This document shows, one piece after another, positions 31,366 to 44,724 of a stretch of DNA of 62,635 nucleotides. The stretch spans positions 96,933 through 159,567 of the forward strand of contig NW_020170509.1 in NCBI RefSeq assembly GCF_000524195.1, read 5' to 3'. The stretch's first letter is position 1, and the number at the start of each line of letters is the position of its first letter. The notes under the pieces were generated by a model, which worked only from the letters and a program-made list of their open reading frames with translations, was not told where the DNA came from and searched no databases. The stretch is from Echinococcus granulosus. Lineage: Eukaryota > Platyhelminthes > Cestoda > Cyclophyllidea > Taeniidae. The position numbers and the translations under genes are program-made.

Positions 31366-33171
31366 TGGACCTCCCCCCAGTGGGAGATAATGTGAACTCT
31401 GAAGAGTGGCTCAAGACAGCCAAATTCAACCTCCATCTCTATGCCACCGCTGCCACCAGTGTAGGACGAGGCTTGTAGATCTCCTCTTTCCTGACACTTG
31501 CACTCTTGAAACATACCATAGTGATTTGCTTTTGTCATATATTTTGCATAAGGCAACTAACGAGGAGATGATTGTTCTGGAAGGTTTGAACACAGAATTT
31601 CTCTCCGGATTATGGAATTACTATTCCCTTCAGTCACCAGGTTTGCTTCGGATATCCGCCTCCTCTCTAAAAGGCCCGTTTCAGGCGAGATACTACACTA
31701 GGATACTCAAAATACATTAGGTATTTTAGTTATAAGCTGATGCCGCGCTCTTCTATTTAGCCAAAAAGCTGCCTTCTACATTTAGAAGGGGTGTGTTAAT
31801 TCTAGTGGCATTCGCTCTTCTTCATTATTACCCACTGGTGTTCCATTTGTTGGCATGACTACGCCTGTGAAATAATGGGTTCACCATTCGAGAGTATTTA
31901 GTCTGTTCCACACGAATCAGAGGCAATGAATGAGGAATATGGCAATGTTTTCACAAAGTCACGGAATTGAAATAAAAAACATCGAGTTCATTTTTATGTT
32001 GACAAAACAAATCATTGAATCCCAAAGGGATATAAAGGATAGTTCAGGAATAATATGACGTGGTTTAGCGCACATAAGGCATAAATCAGGGTAAAATAAT
32101 TTTTAAAAACTTGGATTTGTTTTCAGTGCAGACATTGTTTCATTATTATCATTCAATTGCATGTCACTCATTGCATGCGTCATGCTGTTATGAGTGAATT
32201 TGTGTTCATTTAATAACAATGAAACTTTTTGTAGTTCTTTGTATTTGTATGCATTCATTTTGACACCCTGTTATACAGAAGGATCCTTCTACTGATTAGC
32301 TTAAATTGCCCTTGCAGTGTGCTGGATTCTCTGTTGTTTTATCAAGGGTGGATTTTGGTTAATAAGGCGTTATTTGTTGAAAAATTTAACTATCTATTAA
32401 GGATTTGCGTTTGCTCAGTGCTAAACATATTGCAAATTTCAAATTCTGCAAAGCTGCAATTTTTTCCATGTAGGACTATCTGATAAGCATGGAGGCAATG
32501 CCGATCAGCACTAAATGCAAATTTCGCCTTTTTCTACTAGGCACACCGCAGTTGCGAACACAATCGTTTGAAGTGAACTAATCACTCCTTACGGACCGTG
32601 GATGACCTGCCCAGGTGAGAATGAGTTGCAATTAGTGAGTTTTGTCGTGGGTTATGTGCACCCATATTTTTTATGTATGTATTATAAGCGACAGTCCTCT
32701 TTCATTCTGCACCATGGGTTTAAGTTTAGGTGCTTTGTTCTGTGTTGAATATTTCTTAGTTTGGCGCAAGAGCCGTTTTCCATGTCGTCTACATGCATGT
32801 GCCCTCCCGTAAATGAGGTGACTTGCTACTCAGTGGTAATCAGTCGGCAAGAGGAACTGGAAATGTTTGATGGCTCCACGCCTTATTTAATCCTATGGGT
32901 TATATTCTCAGTTTATCCCCTATTCATTTGTGATTTTGGGATTTGCTTGTTTGTATCTTCAACGGCCGTGAGGAAGTTGATGGTAAAGAATGCATTGCTG
33001 GACCTGGGCAAGTAGTTGGATTTGCCACATCCCTGCCGTGCATATGGTGGGTGGGTGAATGCGTCAGTAGATTTCTGACTGCTAGCAATCTCAGGGCCTA
33101 ATTATTCCGTCGATGAAGTGGTCTTGAGACTGTTGCATTAACAGGAGTTTTCCTTCTGTTGCTTTTAGGTC
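31366..33171. other. Gene-free region
   Basis: No gene was recognised. The part adjoining the integrase remnant (31366-31560) may be further decayed retroelement, but no motif supports it. Confidence 0.45.
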
Positions 33172-33318
33172 ATTGGCCCTACGATTATCCATGGATACGC
33201 GTGATGGCTGGCACATATCCCCTTCTCCGGAATCTAATTCCATAGAAGGGGGAACTGCAGATCTGCTAGGGTTGACAAGAAGGATCAGTGGCGTTGCAGT
33301 CAAGTATCTTCTCACTTA
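33172..33318 (-). repeat. Dispersed repeat family R1, copy D (fragment, opposite strand)
   Basis: The reverse complement contains GAGAAGATACTTGACTGCAA, CCACTGATCC, TATGTGCCAGCCATCACGCG and TATCCATGG, in the same order as copy A (GAGAAGGTATTTGACTGCAA, CCACTGATCC, ATGTGCCGACCATCATGCG, TGTCCATCG). Confidence 0.55.
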
Positions 33319-35849
33319 CGTGGAAATTTGATGACGGAGTGTGGGACTGGGCGAAGTGTTAATGGAACGATGGATGAGGCGGCGGGAGTGAAGAGAGAAT
33401 TGACTTAAGCCTACTTTTTCCTTTGGACATTTTTGACATTCCTTGCAATTTTCATCTTCCTTTTAGGACTCTGTACAAATGTGTCCTTGTGTGTGTGCGT
33501 CGCGACTTTTTAGTAGTTAAGTGACCTCAATATTTATGCTTCATTGCCGATATTGGGAGTCTTGTGAGGAAATGGTTGGGAGGGTTTGAGAAGTGATGTG
33601 CATGTAATGGGGATTGTCAGTTACGATACTTGAATTTGGAACTGGACTGGTTTCTCCTTGGATGCATCCACTAGTGGAAGCAATTACCTCTCCATCCACT
33701 GTACTACTGGATGGTGTTGAGTGTTTCATGAACAAGTAAAGCACTCTTTATTCCAACGATGCGGGTTCAAGTAATTGGTTTATTGGAAGCCATGGCCAGT
33801 AACTTGTCAGCCTTTACCCTTTTACACACCAATTTGAACACAATGAAAGGTGCTTTTAAAGCTTTTACCAGAATACATTGCAGTGTGCTGGATATATGGC
33901 AATGCCAGGCCCGGATTTTCCCCAATGATATGCAGAGCAGGTGGATACGCAAGCACTGACTTGAGTTTTGGTCGCAGTCGTGGCAAAGGGGCGAATTGAG
34001 TGAAGGTGCAGTAGCAAGTGTCAAAACGTCGTTAGTTGGACATTCAATAGGCACCGAAGGTCAAAGAATCTGAGCATATTTTGTCGACCGATTTGGCACG
34101 AGCCTTGTGCAAATCACATGCATAATGGAAGGCGATTAGTTGCCCTATGCTGTGCTGGCTATTTTTAATTTGCAGGTTTTATTCTGCGTGGGTTTTGGGC
34201 ACACCGCTTTGAGCGAGGGTAATGTCACATGGTTAGGTAGGCGAGTTTGGTCTCAGGGATGAATGCAAGCACTCGCGATTATCCAACAGCACTACACAAG
34301 TCAACCCACCACCACGGGCCAATCCAAGTGTCTAAAGGAGTTGAAGTTGCGTACTCCAGGCTCTCCCATCGACTTTTGCGACTTATCGGTAGCCCTTCCC
34401 ACTAGCATAATGAGGGAAATGAAACGTCCATCCCCCATCCAAGTATGCTAAATGGCCTGTGTGCGCTCACCGCACCATTGTGGAAACGAGAATTCACCAT
34501 GATTACCGCGCAATCACTCATTTCCCCACATTACTTCCTTGAACGTTCTTTAAAATATCAATCCACCTCCGTTTTCCTGCAATGTAACCAGGTGACACTC
34601 AGAAAATGCTAGAGTTGTAGCATCAAAATGAATCGCCAAAAATGCCAAAACAGCCGCACATTAACTCAGAGATGATGCCAAAGAGCGGCATATGGTCCGC
34701 GTCAGATGGACTACTCGATGAGATTAAAGATGGCATAAAACCGACTGAATATTAGCATTGACAGCAAATGTAGCGTGCCAGGGCGTGCGTCTTCGTTCAC
34801 ACGCTCTCTAAACAGAGAACACTGGAGAGTAAATCTAGACAAGTCTGTAAAGTGGTTTACTGCAGGAGAAATGGGCCGTGACAGCAAACCATCACACAGT
34901 ATGAATGCCTTGGAGAGAGCTGAGGACTTGCAAGTAATGATGGAACATCTCGCTTCATATCTTCTGCCGATAAAGCAAAAAAGTTGCAGAAGTAGATAAG
35001 CTCATCTTCGGGCACAAGATGAGAGGTTGGAATAGCCATGAAAGGCAGACACGTCAATCTACCAGTGACTTTGGCGTTCGGTCACCGAAGTCATTCCTAG
35101 GAGGTAAAATGAGCACAATAGCGTGAGTGGTGCGACGTCTCTTTTCATTTTGTGATCAGTAGTTGCAGCCACCTTTGGAATGTTCATTGGTGATGCTTAT
35201 ATTCTTCTGCACAGGCCCTTGCTGAGGATCCTTGGGACAATCCAGGAGACACACATACTTGTTTGCAACCAGGTTCTGCGTTGTCTTTACCCTTATTAAT
35301 CTCTTCAAACCTCGCATTCTGTTCTCGTACTATCTGCTTCTCAATAGCTAATAGAGGAGATTGAACTCACCTCCTCGAATCCTATTAGCGCTGGCGTCTA
35401 GGTGGCTAAAATATGCATTGAACTAATCCACTCACGATGAGGTACTTGTACAGCTTCAGTGCAATGCTACTGACCATAAACTAATAAGATTTCTGCATTT
35501 GTAGGTATAGAATCGTTTTTTATGGAGGAAAAAGGGATGTGCCGTAAGTAGAATGTGGTAAAGGTATGATCCAATGCCACAGGGGACATGGAAATCTATT
35601 TGAGATGGGGCGAACTGAGTGGTTTCCAGCCTCACTTCTCCAGCGTGAAAGGAGTAAATAGGGTTAGTACCATCTGACACGCTCCAAATCGCCACCATGC
35701 AATCACTCATGTGATTGAAATGTCATGTCGTGTTGATGAGATGTCACAGGAATTGCACAGTCATGACGCGGTGGCATGACACAGACTTGAACACTGCTGA
35801 GCACAATTCACTGCCACCAATCATTTGTCAGCATTTTCGTCCAAACTAC
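33319..35849. other. Gene-free region
   Basis: No conserved coding segment, RNA gene or transposon protein was recognised. Confidence 0.5.
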
Positions 35850-35857
35850 TATAAATA
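35850..35857 (+). promoter_or_regulatory. TATA box upstream of the CT-rich ORF
   Basis: TATAAATA lies 49 bp before the first ATG of the 235-codon frame, a spacing close to that of the cystatin and homeobox genes in this window. Consensus only. Confidence 0.35.
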
Positions 35858-35898
35858 TGCGCTGAGATAGACAGAAGACGGCAGTGAATCTGGTGTTA

Positions 35899-36606
35899 AT
35901 GATGGTGTATGTATCACTCAAGTTGATAGAGAAACTGAGTGAGGGACCGTGGCAAGATCTTGGCTCATCCACGGATCTCGTTTCCTATCCGTCGTTCCGA
36001 AAGCTTCCCCTCTTCACTCATTGTGAACAAGGTCCGAGAGCAGATGGAATCAGACGAAGGCGTGTGCACAAGCAGTCAGCAAGTTTCCAACGCAATGGAC
36101 CACGCACAAGGACTGCTCCTGCTTGCACCTTGCCCGTCACCGCCACTTCAGTCACGGCCATCGCGTATTCCCCTCACATCCTCGACTACATCCTCCCACC
36201 TGCCTTACCCCCACCTTCATCCTCTTCATCCCATGCCCCACCATCTGCGCCAAATGTCAGTGCGCCCAACTTCTCCTCCTCCTGCTCCTTCTCTCTGCAG
36301 TACTCACTGCTATCCCAAAACTTGCTTTCCAGCACCAAGCCGACCTATGCACCGGAGAAGGTCGCTGCGTCTTCCCAACTCAACTCGCCACTCGATGGTC
36401 CAGGAGACTTGCTCTATTTCACATTACCCCTTTCGCATTATGCCCCTATTGACTACCCCAATATACTTCCCAATTGTCTATCCACTCCAGCTTACTTCAC
36501 CACAGCTTCCACCTGTCCCTTTGACGATTTCTCCTCCAAACCCTATAGTCCACAAATATGTGCGCGCCCGACGTGGATGGGAGAACGAAGTCGATTTCCA
36601 TCCTGA
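35899..36606 (+). CDS. Putative intronless orphan ORF, CT-rich
   Basis: ATG 35899 to the stop at 36604-36606 gives 235 residues. The product is Ser/Pro-rich with patches such as ILPPALPPPSSSSSHAPPSA and a basic RRRR near residue 60. I do not recognise any domain, signal peptide or membrane segment. A second frame (ATG about 36043 to 36622) is also open across most of the same DNA. CT-rich sequence rarely makes stops on this strand, so the length alone is weak evidence. A TATA box 49 bp upstream is the main argument for a gene. Confidence 0.25.
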   Translation: MMVYVSLKLIEKLSEGPWQDLGSSTDLVSYPSFRKLPLFTHCEQGPRADGIRRRRVHKQSASFQRNGPRTRTAPACTLPVTATSVTAIAYSPHILDYILPPALPPPSSSSSHAPPSAPNVSAPNFSSSCSFSLQYSLLSQNLLSSTKPTYAPEKVAASSQLNSPLDGPGDLLYFTLPLSHYAPIDYPNILPNCLSTPAYFTTASTCPFDDFSSKPYSPQICARPTWMGERSRFPS

Positions 36607-39600
36607 GTGGTGGTGGTCGTGACTTTCGTTCAAATGTCTTCACTGTGGTACTCCATATCTGCCTTGGCTTTGTGTTTCAAGACTGCATGATCACTTGCTG
36701 CGAGATTGGTGCATTATATATTGTGTGCATACACAAAACCCAGTCTTCTTTTCTCTTTGGTACATGGGTTTAGAAATGAGGGTTGTTTGACACCTCTGTT
36801 CTTAGATCAGTGGTAATATTGCAATGTTGTGTGCTGGGAGAAAAAGTGGGCAGCGGTGTTTGATCAGTCACACAGGCAGTCCTCCCTTTCTTCTTTGGCA
36901 TTGTAGTCAAGTAGTACTGTGGAAGTGGATTGCCCACCATAGACTGGGTGTGCAACCATAATTACTTCAAATTGATAGCTGGGTGGTCACACGTCACAGG
37001 AAAGTAGCGTGACATGATTTCAATATTTGGAGGAAATTGTTTGCATTAACTCAATGCAAACGCAGAAGATGAAGAGCTAAATAAAGAAATGTGTGCATTT
37101 TCAGAAATTGTGTCTCAGTTGCGAATTATTACTCATCTGCTTCTGTCGGTGTTTCAAGTTGGTGTGGTAGGTGGATAGTTGCGTGCAGAAATGGATGGAT
37201 TAATGGATGGGGGGAGGGGGGGGGGAGGACTGTTGATGGACTGGAAGGCGTGTTCATCACTCATAAACACCTCGTTATTCATTTCTACTCTCTACATTGC
37301 CTCCGTTACTGTCATTTCCCATTCTTCTCTCCTTCTTACATTCTGTCCCAGCTTATTTTTGTGGTCCTATGCAATCTTTTCTTCTTTCTGACTCCGCTGC
37401 AATAGTTTAGCTACCGTCAATGTGATTTCTAGCACAAGCCAGTAGTTTATGCTCATTTACGCAAGCTTGAATAAACCAAACATTTGCATGGACATTTTGC
37501 GCCTCTGTGGATGAAACAAGACTGTGTCACCAGGTCTCACTCACTATCCTCCTTGTACATTTTAAAACCCTCTTACCCAAATTAAATGCAAGTCATATTA
37601 GAACTTGAAGCAATTTCTTCACTTTGGTGAATGCCGTCACTTATTTTACTTTAGTAGACTTTATCTCGGGCCAAAAACTACTGACATCATTGCAGCAAAG
37701 TATCAAAAGGATGGCAGCCATTAAAATTGGTTATTTATCGGCCTTTTGCTAGAAATCGTAAAACCAACATGCTACTCAAATTAATCCTGAAATAACCCTT
37801 TTTCGCATTTTGTGTTACAGATCACAGGTATCAAGATAGCAATGCAGAACAACTTCTCCACTCCTCACACCCCTCCCCTTCCCTCTTCCTCCCTTCTCTC
37901 CTCTCCCATCCTCAAAACCAATTTAGCTACAATTTCGTGAATAACTACTTCACTCCGATCAGGCGTCTTTCCCTGTAGCACAGGATATCCCACTTTGTTT
38001 TGCATTGCTCCGCTCTCTATTGTGTGCAGTTTTATAACCGCACTGTAAAAAGTGAATCGCAGGAGCTGCGAAAAAAGGCTAAGTTGACTGTACCTGCTTG
38101 ATACAACAAGGCAAACCTCGCATCACGTCGATTCACATCAGGTGCCATCGGTATTTCGGAGTGTTGCAGACAAATGCACAGTTAGGAGTAATATAGTAAG
38201 CTACCCATTTTATTTAAAATGAACTTTGCCCTTCACTATAGGTGCGCTAAGCATTTATTCCCTTGTCTGTGTTTAGTGCTCCCCAACGCGCTGCTCTACC
38301 TTTCCTTTTATGAATATATACTCAATCATGTGCTATACGCACGAAATAGAAGACGGATTGTTGCACCTACTCTTGTTAGTTTTGTCCTAAGCAAAGGTCA
38401 CTGTGTGCGTAGATTCCTCTCTTTGTATTAACAGTTATTAACTCATTTGGTGGATTTAGTAATGAGGCATTGCTACTTGTTTTTTAGGAATGCAGTTGCG
38501 CACCAATAAAATGCCCTTGCCACTAAGCAGTTCAGTTGGATTTCTACCTGGAAAAGGAGAGCTCTATAGATACATCTGATGGCCATTTTATAAGACTTCA
38601 GAAAATGCTTTACTCGATTATGCGCACAAATCGGACGATTTTGGCATCGCCGTCACAAGCCTTGCTAGAGACAACTATCATAAGAGCAGCCACGAACTGT
38701 GGAACAGCCGAAGTCCTTGTTGAATGCGCTTGGAAAGAAGGAGAGGCGAATAATTTATGGCTGATTGAGAGATGGTAATATTTCTGAGAAGGTCTTTGGC
38801 AGTGTCCAGTGGTGTCCTTCTTATTTAGATGACATTAAAAAAGGAACGTGAAGAATTGAAGGTGATTTTGCATTTGCACTAACATTAATGTTTAGTCCAA
38901 GCATCATTTACTTTAACAAATCTCCTAACTTGCATTGGAACTCCTCCCGAAATACGCATACTTCCAAGCATAGTTAATCTCATACCTCGAGTCGTCAGTC
39001 TAGGTTGAAGCATTAACTTACAAGCTCATCTTGCATCGTTGCGCAACGGACATAGTTTGCAGGAAGGAGCTTGGCTCTTGAGTTGCTCAAGTCCTGACGA
39101 ACATCTGCATTGTGGTGTATGCAGGGAGGCTATCCTTTACTTTTCCTAACATTTCTCCACCTAGATATTTTTTCCTTGATGCCATCTGATCATTTTGTCT
39201 ATATTGGCCTTAAAAATTGGCTTATAGGTATCGCTGGGAAACAGTCAATACCCGCATGAGTGGATTGGTATTTTTACACCAGGATGGGTTAAAGACCGCA
39301 AATAGTGTTTCTTTTCTTACCCCTTACAAAATTTTTTACAAGCATCTGGGACATCTACCCGTCAATAATCGGTGCGTCGCTACTGCAAACATGCCCAAAA
39401 ACGGATTAAAAGTGCGTCTGTCTTTAACCAGATAGCACTCATCAGCAACTGACTTACTAAAGCCCAGTCAGTAGTTGGTCCATTACTAGATTCGCTACGA
39501 AGCATGGATGTAACATGATAGGTAGTAAGCATGCCTGGTTTGTTGTGCTCTGTGTGAGGATATGGGGAATGGCTACATTAGCTATTAGATGTCAACAGGG

Positions 39601-42600
39601 CCTACTGTTACCAGCCCTTAATCAGTCACACAAGTGAGTATTTCACGATATCTGTGTTTGGCCTTCACAGCTACGCAAAGAAAATATCAAACCTTATCAG
39701 CTGCTCGTCAAATGTCGCAAAGTTTGCCGGTAAGTCACGTGCAAATAGGAAAGGGCTTCTACAATGCTAAGTTGAGCGAACAAACATTTCGTCTCTTGTC
39801 TCAAAAAACACGCGACCCCCCATCCTCTCTGCACTTCCGCGGTGCCCACCATCACATATGGTCTAACTTGCGCGAATGAGGCAGGATTCAGACTCTATTT
39901 TTACAATGGTTCTTTTGGGGGTCAATAAATGGTGAGGGAAATGTCCCCTCAGAGACCCAAAGTGGTTTCAGAGAGAGCTCATTTTTATAAGTGGACGTGA
40001 CTAGTCAATCACCTGGAAGGATGCCATATTCTTGCAAGACATCACACGTCCTCATGCAACAAACTGCACAACCGATTGCATCATACTTGGCCTGTTAATT
40101 TAATCCAAGTGAGGATCGTCTCTTCGTGACATTAGACAGTCGTAGCCGGGATCGAATAAACAACTCGGGCATAAACTAGATAGACTCGAGCTACCCTTTC
40201 GTTGATATCCAGCAGTAAATCCATGGTCAAAATTGAAACATTCTAGCTTATGCCTTTCCAAAAAAACCACATAGCATTTAATTCTTCTTCATTACTTTTG
40301 TATATTAAGAGTAATACCGTGGAGACTTATTTCGTTACCCTTTACTTTTAACAGTTCCTGTGAACAACGCTAAAGTTCTCAACCTGCTACTCGCCTGATG
40401 AATTTGCTCTGACCAAGATCCACCCAGTCAATTGCACGGAATGACCGAATGTTTAGTTGTTTGGCTCTTCTAATCCACATTCCGTTGGATGAGGGTCGCC
40501 AGCGTGTAATAGATGCAACCTCGAGGTCGCAACTACTGCGTCAGCAGTGTCGGGAACCAGATAAGCAGGTGCTTGCATTAGTAACTGAAAGGGTTTACTG
40601 TTTCGGTTGATTATTCTAATGAGGCAGTGAGCAAGCAGAGAATATAGTTTTCTGTCGTTTTTGATGATATAACTGTCCCATGGTACCGGATTAGTAACGC
40701 TGAAAGCATTGTAGCACATTGAGACCTTTCCGAAGGCGAAAGGAAAAATTTCGTAATCCTAGGACTGAGTATGTATTGACCACGTGGGGAAGAATTGAAG
40801 GAGGGTCAAGTGGCATGACTCGGAACCCATTCTACCCCGTGAACTGCGAACGTGGAGCCTTAAAAGCACATCATGCCAAAATGAAGCGTTGAAATCTATT
40901 CTAATTACCCAAATATACATCCCGTTGCGAAGTGCTATTGAGGTGAGAGGCTGATTCAAGTGGAAGATGCTGGTTGACCTTCAATTTGAATACCATTTAT
41001 AATGGAAAAAGCGGAATCTGTTAAATTTGTCTCAAGCTACTCAACTCTTCCTTCCCAAAAAAGGCGTCGCTACTTATAAACTAATAAAGATTTCGTCTTT
41101 ATTTGCAAAGAGCCATCACTTGTCGTAGATATCGTTATGCGATAGTAGCAGGTTAGCTGAAAAGCCATATTTCTGTAAACCTCTCGAAACTGTTCAATTA
41201 TTGTAGCTGATGAGTGCTGCACTTAGGAGGCAAATATGTTGTGTGGTGATTTGCTTGAAAAACACTCATTTAATTCGAGGTCTATGTGACAAAAGAGCAT
41301 AAATAGATTAGGGTCGTCTTACTGCATGAGGCCCATAGAAAACTCGGCTCCATAGCCACACGCTATATGACAAAATGGCCATGAAAATCCCATTGTTAAA
41401 TTACATAACAATTCACTGTCCAATGTCACTTTTCCTTGTTCGGATTCAACCATTCAACAGTGGATTACTCGTATGTTAAAATGAGAGCGAACCTAGGAGA
41501 GGGTTATATATTTTGCTCGGCAATGAATTACGTACGCTATAAGTATCCTACGAACCAGTGGTGCTGAAGTACGTCGATTGCTCTTCCTCGACACTTTGGC
41601 CTTCTCATCGATATTGAGATAGATGCTAATGTAAACTCCCGCTATGTACGACTGGAAGGGCCACACAGTCTTGCTGGCTTGCAACGGCATGTGGAAGAGC
41701 GTTGGCTATTTTTGGGGCAGCATTGATTGACTCATTGCCGTATGACCTAAGGGGCTTCATTGACCCCTCATTTCTCCCCTACTGACATACCTCCTGTGAG
41801 ATGGCTACCCAGATTTCACGCCTTCTAATTTACTAGATTTTCACTAAAGAGGGTTGGACTTCCTTCTGATGATCGACCAAGATTCATATCCTGGTTACTG
41901 CTTATGGTAAATCGGTGCTGGCAATGAAATTTTTGCTAATTGTCAAAATGTAGTGGGGATTTCAAATGCACTCAGCTCCAATACTTAATCAAAGCTGTTT
42001 TGCTGGTAATGAGAAATGAGACCCTTTCGAGTGGACGAACCTAAATGACCCGAATTTTTGAAGGCACTGCCTTAACCATAGCAGCAGGTACTTTTTCATT
42101 CTTCATTTTTAACCACTGCTTCTATGCTTGTTGACTTGTCTACATTTCCAAATACATGTTTTTTCATTTTTTTGTCTTAAGTTATTTTTCACTTTGCCTT
42201 TGAAATGGCGTATTTGTAAAAAGCGGATAATTTAAAAGGTAACTAATAGAGCCATAGAAATTGTGCGCATGCTACTTATTTGCAAATTAGACCTCAACTA
42301 GCAGACGCTGTTCCTAATTCTTCCTCAAAGTGCTAATCAAACTTGGTTTCTCATTCTAATTGTTTTTTTTTAGTATCTCGGCTTTCCTATAATTGAATGC
42401 CATAAGTTATCTAATCTGCCTCGAATCCAATACGTGTCTACTTTTCGTCCCTTCTCTTTCCTTTTCTTTTGGTGGCGTACATAGCTGTTGGCTGGTACCA
42501 TCTTCACCACATCACTTTAAAGACGAAAAGGCAATGCCAAGGCAGACTATGTGTTGTCAATTTATAGTTTTGGCCAAGGGTTACAGACTTGGCCATGTGA

Positions 42601-42628
42601 CCATACCGCTCAGCAGATGTACAGCGCC
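36607..42628. other. Gene-free region of about 6 kb
   Basis: No gene was recognised. It contains G runs at 37209-37225 and simple-sequence patches. The frames at 38536-38778 and 39217-39435 lack motifs and splice context. Confidence 0.5.
37209..37228 (+). repeat. G-run (6 G, A, 10 G)
   Basis: Two long G runs separated by one A, followed by AGG; able in principle to form a G-quadruplex. Confidence 0.7.
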
Positions 42629-42820
42629 GGTCATCACAACGTGGCTGAGGCTGCAAGGAACAACACCCACAAACAAGAAGCACCAGCCATCGAATTGGCG
42701 TGCATCTGAGAGGATATCTAATTGTCACTTTACCACTCCATCTTGGCAATTCTACTAGGTCTATTTGTCGTCGTGTTTTGTAACTGTATCGAAGAAAGTG
42801 GAAATGTGGCGTTCATCTAG
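42629..42820 (+). repeat. Dispersed repeat family R1, copy E (fragment)
   Basis: Contains TCATCACAACGTGGCTGA, ACCAGCCATCGAATTGGCGT, TGAGAGGATATCTAA and GTTTTGTAACTGTATCGAAG, which match copy A blocks TATCACAACATAGTTGA, AGCATCGAATTCGCGT, GAGAAGGTATTTGA and GTTTTGAAACTGTATTGGGG in the same order. Confidence 0.6.
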
Positions 42821-44292
42821 TCTGTCCACCTCCATTAGTAAGAACACAGGTCTGAAACTAGAACCATTTAAATGTAGAGATGTGATTTGACACAATGGGC
42901 AGATGATCGTCTTTTCAACGTAGCAAGAACCCCATTTTCCATGGACTTGAATGACCTTAAGAAAAAGGTCATCTATTGGTGGATAATGGAGCCCATTTGA
43001 GGCCACTCTCTACTTCATTTAAATCTGAATGCGACCTTAGATCCTAAACCCCGAAAGTTGTCACCCCGTGTCGGATTAAAGTTGACATTTGAGTTTTAAC
43101 GATGGAGTTTTCCATTTCTATCGCCTCAGCTACTCAAAATACACAAATGAATAGCACTGAATGCTTGTACTTCTGCAGACAAAATAATAAATCGCTTGAG
43201 GGGAATTGCGCAGGAAAAACATGGGCAACATGTTCGGTGCTTGACCTTCTGCCAAAAAATCCATCACCTTCCTCAACCATTCCTTCGTCATTTCATTATC
43301 ATAGTCCAACTTCAAATGGTAGAACCCAGATGGACTTGTGTTAAGTCTTGGATACTGCGTACGGGAGTCGGGTCGATTAGCGCAGCATGAAGCTGCCTTT
43401 AGAGGATCATGACGAAAGGTAGAAAAGTTGATCAGACATGTTTTATGTGTCGATGTTAAGCTATGATCAAGCAATTTATTCAATTCAGGCGGGTATTACA
43501 AGAGGTGAACAGCTTTTCTTCGCTGGGTAGAGGTTCGTCATGACATATCCATGCTATGCATAGCCTTCAGTGGTAGAGATGGGAGACTACATTGCACCGT
43601 TGGAAAAGGCAAGGGCGAGCAATCTTCTTGATAAATGAAGAAGTTTTTCTTGATTGCCGTACAGGACCGCATTTACCCTTAATGATAATTTGGAAATGGA
43701 AGAATATTGAAAAGCTGACGAAACAACTGAAAATGTGACATCCCATCAACCTTTGATTGGTTAAAGCTTGGATATTTCAAACATGATACGTGTGTGAGTG
43801 AGTGGACTCTGCAGAGCGCATGACCTGAAACCTTTCAAGTTTTAATCTGATTCGTGTAGCAAATGGAGATCAGTCGCCATCAACTTGTTCGAACGTATAT
43901 GCACCCAGAACTGACCAACCATTCATTATGACTAGATGGTTGCATCTGTCACGGAGTCCTAGCACCCGGCTATGTGCGATTCTGATGTGCTCTAAAGCTT
44001 GGAAAAGGGTGATACCAAAACATTCCCTCACAGAATATGAATAAAGGACTTTCAAGAAGCCAAAGAAATTCGTTTGAATAGCTTCTTTCGATAAGGCTTT
44101 TATTTTACTCATTAAAATCCGTGTTTCCTGATTTTATGGGCTGCTCCAATGGGAACTTTAGAAGATGCATGATTTAAAGGCCACTATGATAAGACAAATG
44201 TCTGCAAAGGAACCATTATCAAAACTAATCTCCAGAAATATAAAACAGTAAGACACATTGCAGTCACAGTCACTAATGAAAGACATGGAGAT
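42821..44292. other. Intergenic region 3' of the homeobox gene
   Basis: No gene was recognised; the part nearest 44292 is presumably the 3' UTR of the NK2-class gene. The minus frame at 43130-43483 has no identifiable family. Confidence 0.5.
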
Positions 44293-44724
44293 TTATTCTG
44301 CAGAAGCTTCATATAGAAATCGGATAACTTGCTTTGACATCTCCTCCTTTTTGCTTTCTTCTGATTTTTCAATGTTTTCGCCTTCATCGTCCTTTTTTGC
44401 TTCTTTATTACCACCAAGCTGAATTTGGAGAAAATCCGCCAGCGCCTTAAGTAGCTGCTTTTGCTTTGACATTTCGTCTTGCTGTGAAGACGCCTGTTTC
44501 GACGGTGATAATGAAGTTGACGCTGATTGTTGAGGTTTGTGTTGCGGTTGAGAACTTTCACAATTTCCGAGGCTTTCACTACGGCGAATATCTGTTGAGT
44601 TAGTTGGTGGAGGATCCTTTGCTATGGCACGAATCTTTGGCTGTGTTACAGACGTCTCATCATCTGGAATGTACTCACCAGCCCTCTTCGTCTTGTAGCG
44701 GTGATTCTGGAACCATATCTTGAC
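44293..44724 (-). CDS. NK2-class gene exon 3 (recognition helix and C-terminus)
   Basis: The acceptor is TCTGTTAG. It starts VKIWFQNHRYKTKRAG and runs 144 codons including TAA. The tail is Ser/Gln-rich, then Lys/Glu-rich. Confidence 0.92.
   Translation of the reverse strand, partial: VKIWFQNHRYKTKRAGEYIPDDETSVTQPKIRAIAKDPPPTNSTDIRRSESLGNCESSQPQHKPQQSASTSLSPSKQASSQQDEMSKQKQLLKALADFLQIQLGGNKEAKKDDEGENIEKSEESKKEEMSKQVIRFLYEASAE

Noticed and set aside
33740..33780. GGGTTCAAGTAA as a polymerase III B box of a tRNA
   Set aside because: No A box at a suitable distance and no cloverleaf.
41200..41240. CTGATGAG as a hammerhead ribozyme core
   Set aside because: No GAAA partner and no flanking stems; the other CTGATGA occurrences in the window fail as well.
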